Shown here in pieces: positions 52,390-61,314 of a stretch of DNA of 64,000 nucleotides. A model generated the notes under the pieces. That model was given only the letters and a program-made list of their open reading frames with translations. It searched no databases and had not been told where the DNA came from. This DNA is from Paenibacillus sp. V4I7 (lineage in GTDB: Bacteria > Bacillota > Bacilli > Paenibacillales > NBRC-103111). Within the stretch, counting starts at the first letter, position 1. The number at the start of each line of letters is the position of its first letter. The position numbers and the translations under genes were made by a program. The DNA lies in the NCBI RefSeq assembly GCF_030817275.1, contig NZ_JAUSZD010000002.1, positions 6,572,001 to 6,636,000 of the forward strand, given 5' to 3'.

Positions 52390-52596
52390 ATGTCAAACAA
52401 AGATGAGTCCGCGGCGTCATACCCACGAAATATACGTGATTTTCAGGAGTTAAGCTCAATGAAGCCTAGTGAATGGACGGAGATCGAACTCCACTATAAT
52501 CACAGAGCAATGAGTGATTTATCCCCTTGGCTCAATGAACAAGGAACCCATATTCACAGTCAAATCATCCAGGAAATTGAGCGCCGCGGCGTCTGA
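52390..52596 (+). CDS. small acidic hypothetical protein (68 aa)
   Basis: ATG at 52390 has GGAGGTGA at ideal spacing. The product has no signal or membrane segment and is mildly acidic, with a Trp pair and ERRGV at the end. It precedes sodA by 84 bp on the same strand without a clear terminator, so they may be co-transcribed. I recognise no family. Confidence 0.6.
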   Translation: MSNKDESAASYPRNIRDFQELSSMKPSEWTEIELHYNHRAMSDLSPWLNEQGTHIHSQIIQEIERRGV

Positions 52597-52680
52597 CTTA
52601 GTAAACATACATGTTGCTTTATTATCGAAATTCCTTCATAATGAAGTTGAAACTACATAATTTTAGGAGGTATTTATACA

Positions 52681-53292
52681 ATGGCACATCAATTACCAGC
52701 TCTTCCGTATGCAAACAACGCACTTGAGCCACACATCGATGCAAAAACGATGGAAATTCACCACGATCGTCACCATAACGCCTATGTAACCAACCTGAAT
52801 GCAGCTCTGGACAAACACCCTGCTCTGCATGACAAATCCTTAAACGACCTGATCGCTGACCTGAACAGCCTTCCTGAAGATATCCGTACTGCCGTTCGCA
52901 ACAATGGTGGCGGACACGCCAACCACTCCCTTTTCTGGGAAACAATCGGACCAGAAGCTGGCGGTGCACCTACTGGCGCATTAGCAGCAGCTATCGAGAG
53001 CGAGCTTGGCGGCTTTGACAAGTTCAAAGCAGACTTCGCTGCAGCAGCTACAACACGTTTTGGCTCTGGCTGGGCTTTCCTAGCTGTTGACAAAGCTGGC
53101 AAATTGAAAGTATACAGCTTGCCTAACCAAGACAGCCCGATCATGGAAGGCGAAACGCCGGTCCTTGGTCTTGACGTATGGGAGCATGCTTACTACCTGA
53201 ACTACCAAAACAAACGCCCTGACTACATCGCGGCTTTCTGGAACGTTGTCAACTGGAACGAAGTTGGCAAACGTTACGACGCTGCGAAGTAA
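52681..53292 (+). CDS. sodA: superoxide dismutase (Mn/Fe type)
   Basis: A 203-residue superoxide dismutase. Metal ligands lie in [24 protein letters not shown], and [17 protein letters not shown] (cited through LDVWEHAYY). The manganese form is more likely from the GGGHANH and GPEAGG pattern, but Mn/Fe cannot be settled by eye. AGGAGGT precedes the ATG. A clean terminator follows. Confidence 0.95.
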   Translation: MAHQLPALPYANNALEPHIDAKTMEIHHDRHHNAYVTNLNAALDKHPALHDKSLNDLIADLNSLPEDIRTAVRNNGGGHANHSLFWETIGPEAGGAPTGALAAAIESELGGFDKFKADFAAAATTRFGSGWAFLAVDKAGKLKVYSLPNQDSPIMEGETPVLGLDVWEHAYYLNYQNKRPDYIAAFWNVVNWNEVGKRYDAAK

Positions 53293-53310
53293 ATATCTGT
53301 GCATAGTGAT

Positions 53311-53337
53311 AGCGACCCTGCGGGGTCGCTTTTTTTG
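53311..53337 (+). terminator. terminator of sodA
   Basis: AGCGACCC (53311-53318) pairs with GGGTCGCT (53323-53330), followed by T7. Confidence 0.92.
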
Positions 53338-53373
53338 GCATGATACTAGACATGGGCTGTAATATCTGAATTT

Positions 53374-53562
53374 CATTGGACGAAATCCAATGAAACACAT
53401 TATCAGACTTTGGATATCCTACTTTAATTGAAAAAAAATTCCAATGTAATCTACGATTTTTCCATGAAAATTAATATTTGGAGGCATTTTGATTGGAAAT
53501 ATCCAATAGTAGATGTTATGGACATGCCGGAATGGGAAAAACATTGGATAAACTCCAATAGT
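53374..53562. repeat. ATTGGA...TCCAAT repeat array (copy B)
   Basis: Cores at 53374 (CATTGGACGAAATCCAATG), about 53424 (degenerate), 53491 (GATTGGAAATATCCAATAG) and 53542 (CATTGGATAAACTCCAATAG). Spacing is about 50, 67 and 51 nt, and the cores match those at 14431-14552. No gene is seen from 53340 to 53743. Confidence 0.7.
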
Positions 53563-53743
53563 TCGGTTTAATGGCTTATTTTATCCATCCAGCCATTCAC
53601 CTTCCTTTTTATAAAATGTCTAACGTTCATTCTTACTTTACCGTCTTTCAGCTTTTCTTCAACGTGAACTTCCATAAAAGCTGATTCCATTCTTTATAAA
53701 CATTTTGGTAATACCCCCCAGCCGTGCCGGAGAAACTTCTACA

Positions 53744-53779
53744 CAAAAAAAGGCTCCAGCAGGATTCCCTGCCGCAGCC
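53744..53779 (-). terminator. terminator after the decayed surface-protein gene
   Basis: GGCTCCAGCAGG (53752-53763) pairs imperfectly with CCTGCCGCAGCC (53768-53779); A7 at the left gives a T run on the minus strand. Confidence 0.7.
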
Positions 53780-53795
53780 GTTCTTGTAAAAGGTA

Positions 53796-54548
53796 TTACC
53801 ACTTATATTGCGCGCAGGCTTTCGTTTTCAGCGCTGCTTCAAAGCTGGTACCCGTCTTTTTAAACAATTGCTTGACATCCTTCACTTTTGTAATGAAATG
53901 CTCCTGCTCGAGACTGATCGACGATTCGGTTGGACTCATGAAGTCATAGCCGAAGGGTCCAATCTCAACCTTAGCACCCAACGAAAATTCCGGACAATCG
54001 CCGTTCCATTTGCTTGTTAGCTTAATTCCATCCGAGAAGGAAGCCGGTCCCCAGGAAGCCTTAAACGTTGCTTCGGCCACTAGCTCGGTATTGGACAAAT
54101 CCTCCAACGGGTTGATTTCGAAGCTGTCGCCGACTCCGACACCCGCTTCAATGCAGGCAGAGAACCCTTCGTCTGTGATACATATCTTGCCTGCGCCGCC
54201 CAAGCCTTCATACGCACTTGCTCCGACACAGAACAAGCCGCACGGATCCCGATACTGGATCGGATTGTTATTCACAATACTTCAGCAGCGCGACTCGATA
54301 AAGCTGTCAGTTCGGCTCTAGTAACCAAACGGTCTGGTTTAAAAGTACCATCCTCATAACCGTCAATCAGGCCAGCTGCGAACAGCTCTTCTATCTGCAC
54401 CTTGGCCCATTCCGGCAAAGCCTCCCTAAGGGTCGCAGTTCCCTTGATCTGCAGCCTCTTTATTGCCGGTCGCTGCCGCAACCACTTCCTTGTTCCATAA
54501 CGGAAAAGATGAGGTCATAAATATACTAAAAATAAGTAAAACAACCAT
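53796..54548 (-). pseudogene. decayed secreted protein: signal peptide, SLH segment and RHS-type C terminus in three frames
   Basis: Three fragments in order on the minus strand. A signal peptide (MVVLLIFSIFM..., from ATG 54548) with an AAA cleavage region runs into a stop. In another frame (54272-54481) is one S-layer-homology segment with AKVQIEELFAAGLIDGYEDG. In a third frame (53796-54275) is a tail that opens NNNPIQYRDPCGLF, the end signature of RHS/YD-repeat core domains, followed by about 145 unassigned residues. Together they look like a large wall-anchored RHS protein after internal deletion and two frameshifts. The tail could still be expressed from a GTG at 54275, but it has no ribosome binding site. 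Confidence 0.7.
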
Positions 54549-54562
54549 TATTCTATGAATTC

Positions 54563-54931
54563 TCAGCGTCCCAAGTTTTGCGGCCATAACACCATAATCT
54601 CGTTACCTTCGGGATCAGGGAAACGAAAAGAGATCCCTTCAGGCTGAACATACAGCCCACGCGCAGGGACACCCTTGGATTTAACTCGCTCCCATAGTTC
54701 CTTCATTTCAAGCAGTGAACCTGCATGGAATACTATCTGCACCGCAATAGGGTTACTCACGATACTTAAATTGCACAAGCCACCCTCTTCATCGAGGGTT
54801 AGCTGCGAAACCTCATAATCCGCATCAGCAGCAATCAGCTTCATGTCAAAGATTGTTTGGTAGAACACAGCCAACCTTCCTCTGTCACGGGCATAGAGAC
54901 CAACACTTCCCAGCCGTAAGCGACGCCTCAT
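54563..54931 (-). CDS. VOC (glyoxalase-like) family protein
   Basis: A 122-residue single-domain VOC protein, with VGLYARDRGRLAVFYQTIF at the N terminus and FRFPDPEGNEIMVLWPQ at the C terminus. Metal-ligand positions are not clearly occupied by His/Glu in the first half, so catalytic activity is uncertain. The gene stands alone, divergent from the LuxR-type regulator 200 bp away. Confidence 0.8.
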   Translation of the reverse strand: MRRRLRLGSVGLYARDRGRLAVFYQTIFDMKLIAADADYEVSQLTLDEEGGLCNLSIVSNPIAVQIVFHAGSLLEMKELWERVKSKGVPARGLYVQPEGISFRFPDPEGNEIMVLWPQNLGR

Positions 54932-55129
54932 TGCTCACCCAACCTTTCTACAAATATGTATCAAAGATATCACGGTGAACGACGACGCATAATTATCCCA
55001 TGAGATGCAAATGGGGTATCCAAAAGGATACCCCTAGCAAATTTTGCATCTATACCGCATGAAGCAGTCCGTGTAAAATGGGAAATAAAGGCTTACATGA
55101 AACCTCCATAAGTAGGTGATTAGAAAAAC

Positions 55130-57190
55130 ATGATCGATGAACAGTATGAAGAATTAGAGAGCAGATGGTTAGTGGGACGAAGGCGAGAACTTTCTGATTT
55201 TTTGCAGCTGCTTCAGGATTCCTCTAGACCCCAAAAAATCGTGAATATCTACGGTACCGCAGGCATTGGCAAAAGCTCTCTGTTAGATGAATTTCAGCGT
55301 CAGGCTAAGGCTAAAGGGGCTTTCACCCTGTCGATCGACAGTGAGGGATTCGTCAAAACGCCCCAGGCGTTATGTGAACACATCCTTACCCTGCTTCCTG
55401 CTCAGAGCCCCGAAGCCATGGAAGCATCAGACCTTCCCGTTATGTGTCTACAGGCGCTTAATCGATTGTCCTCGGAACGGCCGATCGTTCTGTTTATTGA
55501 TGTCTATGAGCAGATGGAGAGTATGGACCAATGGCTTCGGGATTATTTTCTGAAGAAGTTGAACAACAACGTTCTGACCGTTATTGCCGGTAGATACCCG
55601 CTAAATGAAGCGTGGCATCTTTCCCCTGCCTGGAGACCGCTTATTATGCGCATGCCCTTATCAGAGCTGGATTATGCGGCTGTCGCCCGGTTTGCGGAAA
55701 ATACATACATTACGAACGAAGAGACTATCCAGCGAATTTGGCGCTATTCCAAGGGACACCCCTTGACACTATCCTTGATCGCTTTCCTGTTCAGCCAACC
55801 CGACTACTCAGACAAAGCTGAGCATCCGGGCGGCGATGACTCGCTGCCTTATCTCGTCAGCCAGTGGCTCCGCGAGGTTCCTGGGGAGCATCTACGGCCT
55901 TTCATTGAAGCATCCTGCGTTCTCCGGCACTTCAATCAGGAAAGCTTGTCCTTCGTAATGGAGCGAGAGATCGCAGCGTCTGAATTTTATCAGCTTATTC
56001 GCTTCTCCTTCATCCGAAGGGTGGATCGGGGATGGACGGTACACAGTTTAATGAGAGACGCAGTCAATCGCGAGCTTCTGTCCCGTACTCCCCAGCTGTA
56101 TGAAAAAATCAGGGCAAGGGCGCTGCTGTATTATTATGAGCGCTTGACCGACAACAGCAAACAGGTACCCGATCCAAGGGAAGCCATCGAGCTGATGTAT
56201 TACATTGGTGATTCCCTGATTCGTGCGTTTATGAACTGGTTCGAGCTCTCGCCAAGACACTATGAAACGGTCGGCAGCCACCACCGTGAGGAGCTGGAAG
56301 CCTACGCAGCCAAAAGGGTGGCAAACGCCAAGGATACCAGAATTGAACTATATGACCCCCATACAAACGGACATTTCAATTTTCTCCTCACGTCGAAGGA
56401 AACTTGTTTCACGGTACAAAAGTTAGATTTTGAAGCGCTCTTCTCGCTTGGCTTTGACGTCGTGCGTGTTATGAGGGATGCGGCAGGGGAAATTATCGGG
56501 CTTGCCGTCATCATTCCGATCCACCGCGATACCCTGCCATATTTAAAGCGGGCACCCCGCTCCTCCGCTTATTTCAGCAGTTTATCACCGCAGATGAGCG
56601 AGCGTTTATCTGTGCCTTCACACACGCGCGCCGGTTGGTTTATCGAAACGATCGATACGGCGGATTTCGCTGATGCCTCCCAGCAGGCAGCGATGGGGCA
56701 TTTGCTCCATTCGTTGATTTTCACAGGGGAATTGATCGTTGAATCCCCCGCTCCGATCACGTATTTTATAGAGGCGCACAAGAGTCTAGGCTTCGAGGTA
56801 GTCCCGAACGGCAGGCACTTTAATTATGATGGCATAACGCCTACGGATACATTTGTTTTGGATCTGCAGAACGAGCAGGTGGTTAGCTATATTCATCGGA
56901 TGCTTGCCATCACTGGGCAGCAGCAGCTTCTAGAGCAAGAAAAAGCTCCTCTACCACAAGCTATGCAAATCTTACAGGAGGATCGTTCATATGACCGGAT
57001 ATCGGAAAGAATGGACATTACTCCCCGAGAAAAAGAAGTCGCAAAGCTGCTGGAGAGAGGTTGTACGAATGGGGAAATCGCAGCAAGCCTATACATCAGC
57101 GAAGTCACTGTGAAGAAGCATATCAAGTCAATGTTCGCTAAGTTTGACGCAACGAACCGGACCCAATTACTGAAGAAGCTGCTGGACTGA
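55130..57190 (+). CDS. ATPase-LuxR regulator with an unusual central domain
   Basis: A 686-residue protein. An N-terminal STAND-type ATPase (about 10-330) has Walker A IYGTAGIGKSSLLDEF near residue 43, Walker B IVLFIDVYEQME, and the GRYPL sensor. The C-terminal 60 residues are a LuxR HTH (ITPREKEVAKLLERG and SEVTVKKHIKSMF). The middle (about 390-600) lacks the TPR repeats of MalT-like LAL regulators and instead looks like an acyltransferase/sensor fold ending LGFEVVPNGRHFNYDG, which is loosely GNAT-like. AGGTGA precedes the ATG. Target genes are not evident. Confidence 0.8.
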   Translation: MIDEQYEELESRWLVGRRRELSDFLQLLQDSSRPQKIVNIYGTAGIGKSSLLDEFQRQAKAKGAFTLSIDSEGFVKTPQALCEHILTLLPAQSPEAMEASDLPVMCLQALNRLSSERPIVLFIDVYEQMESMDQWLRDYFLKKLNNNVLTVIAGRYPLNEAWHLSPAWRPLIMRMPLSELDYAAVARFAENTYITNEETIQRIWRYSKGHPLTLSLIAFLFSQPDYSDKAEHPGGDDSLPYLVSQWLREVPGEHLRPFIEASCVLRHFNQESLSFVMEREIAASEFYQLIRFSFIRRVDRGWTVHSLMRDAVNRELLSRTPQLYEKIRARALLYYYERLTDNSKQVPDPREAIELMYYIGDSLIRAFMNWFELSPRHYETVGSHHREELEAYAAKRVANAKDTRIELYDPHTNGHFNFLLTSKETCFTVQKLDFEALFSLGFDVVRVMRDAAGEIIGLAVIIPIHRDTLPYLKRAPRSSAYFSSLSPQMSERLSVPSHTRAGWFIETIDTADFADASQQAAMGHLLHSLIFTGELIVESPAPITYFIEAHKSLGFEVVPNGRHFNYDGITPTDTFVLDLQNEQVVSYIHRMLAITGQQQLLEQEKAPLPQAMQILQEDRSYDRISERMDITPREKEVAKLLERGCTNGEIAASLYISEVTVKKHIKSMFAKFDATNRTQLLKKLLD

Positions 57191-57209
57191 GCCGCTGAGA
57201 AGTTCCTGG

Positions 57210-57258
57210 AAAGCTATAAAGCGACCCCTGAGGGTCGCTTCATAGCTTTCGTTCTATT
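57210..57258. terminator. long hairpin terminator, bidirectional
   Basis: AAAGCTATAAAGCGACCC (57210-57227) pairs with GGGTCGCTTCATAGCTTT (57232-57249). The same GCGACCC/GGGTCGC core is used after sodA. Confidence 0.8.
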
Positions 57259-57274
57259 TTTCCGCTAATGCGAA

Positions 57275-57910
57275 TTATTGAGGAGCCTTGGTTTGAAGGA
57301 GCTTTAATCCCATTCCAATAAAGATAATGCCCGTTATTTTGTTTAAAACCGTGCCAATTTTTGCGCTTCCTCTTACTTTTTTTGTCATGTGCGAAGAAAA
57401 ATAGGCAATAAAAAGACACCATAGCAATCCAGTGAACGTAAATGTAAGCCCTAGAATGATAAAAGGGATAGGACCAGAAGCCTTTTTGTCAATAAATTGC
57501 GGGAGAAAGGCAATGAAAAATAAAGAAACTTTTGGGTTCGTAAGACTTGTCATAAGCCCTTGCACAAATATTTTTCTTATGTTTTGTTTCTTGGGCTCAG
57601 AAACAGCACTAAAATCTACATTTGTTTTATCAAGTAACATTCGAATTCCGAGATAAACTAAATAGATGACTCCCACTATTTTAATGATATTGAATAGGAG
57701 AAGTGATTTGGTAAGTATGATTGATAAACCAAAAGCAACTAGTAAGGTGTGGATTAAAGAGCCACTTATAATGCCATAAACCGAATAAATACCCGCATTT
57801 CTCCCCTGGGAAATACTTCTTCCCACAATATACATCGTATCTGCACCAGGAATAAGATTCAATAGAATGCCAGTTAGTAAAAATACCTCATAATTAATTA
57901 TTCCATACAT
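57275..57910 (-). CDS. LysE/RhtB-family exporter
   Basis: A 211-residue membrane protein with six hydrophobic helices. The N-terminal signature is GILLNLIPGADTMYIVGRSISQG, and the second half starts near GLMTSLTNPKVSLFF. The family exports amino acids such as lysine, threonine or homoserine lactone; the substrate is unknown. The gene and its surroundings are noticeably AT-rich compared with the window, a possible sign of recent transfer. GGGGGT precedes the ATG. Confidence 0.88.
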   Translation of the reverse strand: MYGIINYEVFLLTGILLNLIPGADTMYIVGRSISQGRNAGIYSVYGIISGSLIHTLLVAFGLSIILTKSLLLFNIIKIVGVIYLVYLGIRMLLDKTNVDFSAVSEPKKQNIRKIFVQGLMTSLTNPKVSLFFIAFLPQFIDKKASGPIPFIILGLTFTFTGLLWCLFIAYFSSHMTKKVRGSAKIGTVLNKITGIIFIGMGLKLLQTKAPQ

Positions 57911-58233
57911 ATTCGTACCCCCCTATTTTTTTACGATTTTATCACATTAAAGCAAGTTGTATAAATAAAAAAGGATTTTTAATTTTTTTAATAATGACTT
58001 ACACGGCAAATGAGATAAAAAGAGAGCTTAATCTATAAAACTTCATCAAACCTTTATTAAACCTTTGCCGAAATTTTACCCTGAATCTGTTACCTTTTTC
58101 ACAGAATTCCTTTCATTAGATATGCCATAATGATCATCGTAGTACCAAAATACAATTCATTGCGATTATTTCATGAGTCCTAGGTCTCATTTTTATAATT
58201 GTGCTTAATGAAAGTGAAAGTAGGAATTTAACT
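57911..58233. other. AT-rich intergenic region
   Basis: No gene or clear terminator is seen. It presumably holds the divergent promoters of the LysE gene and the HD-GYP gene; none is clear enough to mark. Confidence 0.5.
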
Positions 58234-59358
58234 ATGCGAATTATTCCAACCATGATGTGTCAGCCGGGGATGCGGCTAGGTAAGGCAATTTTCACCGAGG
58301 AAGGTCAGGTGCTTGTGGGTTATCAGGTGGAACTCACGTTTTCGATGCTGAAAAAGCTCAGCCAGATAGGTATCGATCATTTATATATTGAGGATCCGCG
58401 AACCCATGACGTTCAAATTGAAGATCCCATACAGGAAGATACAAGACTGCTTCTTCGCACTTCGCTTGGCAAGATATTTGAAAGATTCAGCCCCACATCA
58501 AGCTTTAGCTCAACGTATCCAACACGCAGCACCACACCACTCAGTAAACTTTTCCTTGAAGGCATGTCTCGCGTCATCGATGATCTTCAGTACCACCGAC
58601 ACGAAGCCGTCATGTTAACTACTCTTAATATGGTGCCTGCCACGAATATGGAGCAGCATTTTTGCCAGAATGCTATGAATGTATGCATCTATGCGACTAA
58701 ACTGGCTATGCAGCAAGGTACTTATTCACGAGATGAGCTCATGACTATTGGGCTCGGCGCTCTCCTGCACGATGTTGGGAGTGTGCAAATTCCACTACAG
58801 CTGCTGCAGAAACAAGCAAGCCTAACACCAAATGAATACCTGGAAATACAAAAACATTCGCTCTATGGCTTCCAAATGTTAAAAGATGAAGCTGGCATCC
58901 CTCTTCTGTCCGCACAGTGTGCTCTGCAGCATCACGAACGAATAGACGGCAGCGGATATCCGTTCAACTTGAAAGGGAATCAGATTCATCCTTACGCCCG
59001 CTTGATTGGTTTGCTGGACTCGTACGACGCCATGATTCACAATCGTAACTACCGCAAGGCCATCCCCCCACATCATGCGCTTGAAGCTCTTTACGCAAAC
59101 GCCGGAAAGCTGTACGATATAGACATGGTCAAGCTGTTCCGCAATAACGTCGCAATCTACCCACTAGGCCTCGGTGTTTCCCTGAATACAGGTGAATCCG
59201 GCATCGTCTCCCGCTTAAACACCCACAGTATGCAGCGCCCCATTGTCCGTATACTTAGAACTGCTTCAGGAATTGAGCTTAAAGAGCCCTACGAGATTGA
59301 TTTATCAAGAGCCTTGAATGTGATGATTGCAGAAATCGGAGAACAGCTGGTCGTTTAA
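58234..59358 (+). CDS. HD-GYP domain protein with Lys-to-Ser change after the HD motif
   Basis: A 374-residue protein of the same architecture as the one at 47550-48581: an N-terminal DUF3391-like region (PGMRLGKAIF, YQVELTFSMLKKLSQIG) and an HD-GYP domain. The GYP signature is intact (HHERIDGSGYPFNLKG), but the HD motif reads LLHDVGSVQIP where the family has HDxGK. ATG at 58234 has AGGA at about 11 nt. A Crp/Fnr-type gene starts 27 bp downstream on the same strand, suggesting one transcript. Confidence 0.85.
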   Translation: MRIIPTMMCQPGMRLGKAIFTEEGQVLVGYQVELTFSMLKKLSQIGIDHLYIEDPRTHDVQIEDPIQEDTRLLLRTSLGKIFERFSPTSSFSSTYPTRSTTPLSKLFLEGMSRVIDDLQYHRHEAVMLTTLNMVPATNMEQHFCQNAMNVCIYATKLAMQQGTYSRDELMTIGLGALLHDVGSVQIPLQLLQKQASLTPNEYLEIQKHSLYGFQMLKDEAGIPLLSAQCALQHHERIDGSGYPFNLKGNQIHPYARLIGLLDSYDAMIHNRNYRKAIPPHHALEALYANAGKLYDIDMVKLFRNNVAIYPLGLGVSLNTGESGIVSRLNTHSMQRPIVRILRTASGIELKEPYEIDLSRALNVMIAEIGEQLVV

Positions 59359-59384
59359 TATGGCCGAAATGAGATGAATGCCTG

Positions 59385-60069
59385 ATGAAAACAATCGTTT
59401 CTTTACTTCGAAATGTCCCCTTGTTTCAAGAGTCTTTCGGAAGAAGATTTACAGACAATTGCTCCTTTATTCATAGAAAAAAAAGCAAAAAAGGGCGGAA
59501 TTCTTTTTCTCGAGGGTGATGAAGGTGAGGAATTATTTCTTATTAAATCAGGTGTCGTGAAAATATATCGCTTGGATGAAGCCAAGGAAATTATTCTAGC
59601 TTTGTTTCGTGATGGGGATTTTTTCGGTGAAATGTCCTTGATAGGCAGCGGTCATACTCGGTCCGCAACCGCTGAAACAATGGAGTCTTGTACACTCTAT
59701 ATCCTCAAACGTACGGTATTCACTCAGTTCATGGAGAAGAGCCCTAAACTATGTTTAAAGCTCCTAGAGACCACGATGGGACGACTGCGTCTGGCCAATG
59801 ATCAAATCTATGACCTTACGTTCTTAGGGGTTCGCTCTCGTATCATGAAGACCATTATCCGTCTATCCGAGCAGCATGGTATCCCTACACCGGAAGGTCT
59901 TCTGATTAATGTAAAACTTACACATCAGCAGCTAGCTAACATGGTAGGCACTGTGCGGGAGTCCGTAACCAAGGTGCTGCAAGAGCTCCTCGATGACGAG
60001 CTTATACAAATTGATAAAAAGTTAATCACATTAAGAAATGTGGATGCCATTAAGAACGAGATTCGATAA
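59385..60069 (+). pseudogene. Crp/Fnr-family regulator with an N-terminal frameshift
   Basis: The main frame (59413-60069) encodes a cyclic-nucleotide-binding domain (KGGILFLEGDEGEELFLI, GDFFGEMSLIG), a dimer helix and a Crp-type HTH (LTHQQLANMVGTVRESVTKVLQEL, cited in part as HQQLANMVG). Its ATG at 59413 has no ribosome binding site. From ATG 59385 another frame reads MKTIVSLLRNVPLFQ, which is the normal family N terminus, and would join LSEEDLQ if one G near 59430 were absent. So either the gene is frameshifted, the read has an error, or the shorter protein is made. Neither cAMP nor another ligand can be inferred. It follows an HD-GYP gene. Confidence 0.75.
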
Positions 60070-60107
60070 AAAAAGAGAAAACCGAGGAAATTACTCCTCG
60101 TTTCTCT
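60067..60107 (-). terminator. terminator overlapping the end of mutY
   Basis: AGAGAAAACCGAGGA pairs with TCCTCGTTTCTCT, with an A7 run at the left giving T7 for minus-strand transcripts. The right arm encodes the last mutY codons. It also separates the convergent Crp gene. Confidence 0.75.
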
Positions 60108-61215
60108 CCTGCCACTCTTTCATAATCCGTATAAAAACGTTCGGAAAAGCGTATTGATCGAGCTCTTCCGGGCCTACCCAGCGATAATGAAAAGGGATCC
60201 ATTCTCCCCCGTGACTTGAGCGGTTCACGTTACTTAGCTTAGCACGGTATACTTTCATTTTCCAAACGATATGACTGAAAATATGTTCAGTATCCATGAA
60301 CCAATCGGTAGGTTGGATACTGATTTGTTCCTGATCCACAAGGGCTTGACGGAGCTCACTCCTATTAACCTCATCTGAATTCCACCCCTCAGACTTCCAG
60401 GCCACATGCGGCAGCTCCCACATACGAGCTAGCAACCCCTCTTGAGGGCGCTGCCTAATCAACCATTTCCCTTCGTTCTCACCCGTACCTTCTATTAATG
60501 CCACTGCACGCAGTTCTGGACGCGGGGGTTTGGCTTTCTTTTTGATAGGCAGGGCTTCTTCCATACCAGCTTCCCGCGCGGAGCAATGCGCCATAACAGG
60601 GCATGTTAAACAGTGCGGTGAACGAGGCGTACATACCATAGCCCCAAGCTCCATCAATGCTTGATTGAAATCACTTGCCGTACCTTCCAGGATGAGTTCG
60701 CGTGCCAGCTTCTCCATTTTGGTCCGTGTTGCGGGCTTCATAATATCTTCTTCAATTAGAAAATAGCGCGAAAGGACTCGCATAACATTGCCGTCCACAG
60801 CAGGTTCAGGTTTATTATAGGCGATGCTGAGGATCGCTCCTGATGTGTATGGACCGACGCCTTTGAGCGAGGAAATCTCCTCTTTATTTTGGGGGACGAT
60901 ACCGTCATAGCGCTCGTGAACTTCTCTGACAGCCGTTTGAAGATTTCTTGCACGCGAGTAATAGCCGAGCCCTTCCCACGCTTTGAGCACGTTCTCCTCT
61001 GGTGCAGTTGCCAATGCTTCAACAGTTGGAAATTGCTCGACGAATCGATGGAAATACGGAATCACCGTATCCACCCGGGTTTGCTGCAGCATGACTTCGG
61101 AAATCCATATATAATAAGGGTTTTTGCTTCTTCGCCATGGTAAATCCCGTTTATGCGTTTGGTACCAATCCAATAGATTTTTGGAAAAATAATCTTTCTT
61201 TTCTTCGCTGTACAT
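60091..61215 (-). CDS. mutY: A/G-specific adenine glycosylase
   Basis: A 374-residue MutY that removes adenine opposite 8-oxoguanine. The catalytic Glu is in ISEVMLQQTRVDTV, the catalytic Asp in AVDGNVMRVL, and the helix-hairpin-helix is LKGVGPYTSGAI. The 4Fe-4S ligands fit C-x6-C-x2-C-x5-C in CTPRSPHCLTCPVMAHC. The C-terminal NUDIX-like domain follows. The open frame reaches 61320, but GGAGAG before the ATG at 61215 decides the start. Confidence 0.94.
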   Translation of the reverse strand: MYSEEKKDYFSKNLLDWYQTHKRDLPWRRSKNPYYIWISEVMLQQTRVDTVIPYFHRFVEQFPTVEALATAPEENVLKAWEGLGYYSRARNLQTAVREVHERYDGIVPQNKEEISSLKGVGPYTSGAILSIAYNKPEPAVDGNVMRVLSRYFLIEEDIMKPATRTKMEKLARELILEGTASDFNQALMELGAMVCTPRSPHCLTCPVMAHCSAREAGMEEALPIKKKAKPPRPELRAVALIEGTGENEGKWLIRQRPQEGLLARMWELPHVAWKSEGWNSDEVNRSELRQALVDQEQISIQPTDWFMDTEHIFSHIVWKMKVYRAKLSNVNRSSHGGEWIPFHYRWVGPEELDQYAFPNVFIRIMKEWQERNEE

Positions 61216-61314
61216 GAGCTCTCCTTCTCTATGGGGCACGTTCCAGTTATAATGAATGAATGGACATGTTTCCATTATACGAGAAGTGTGGAACATAAAA
61301 CTAGAGGTGAATGT

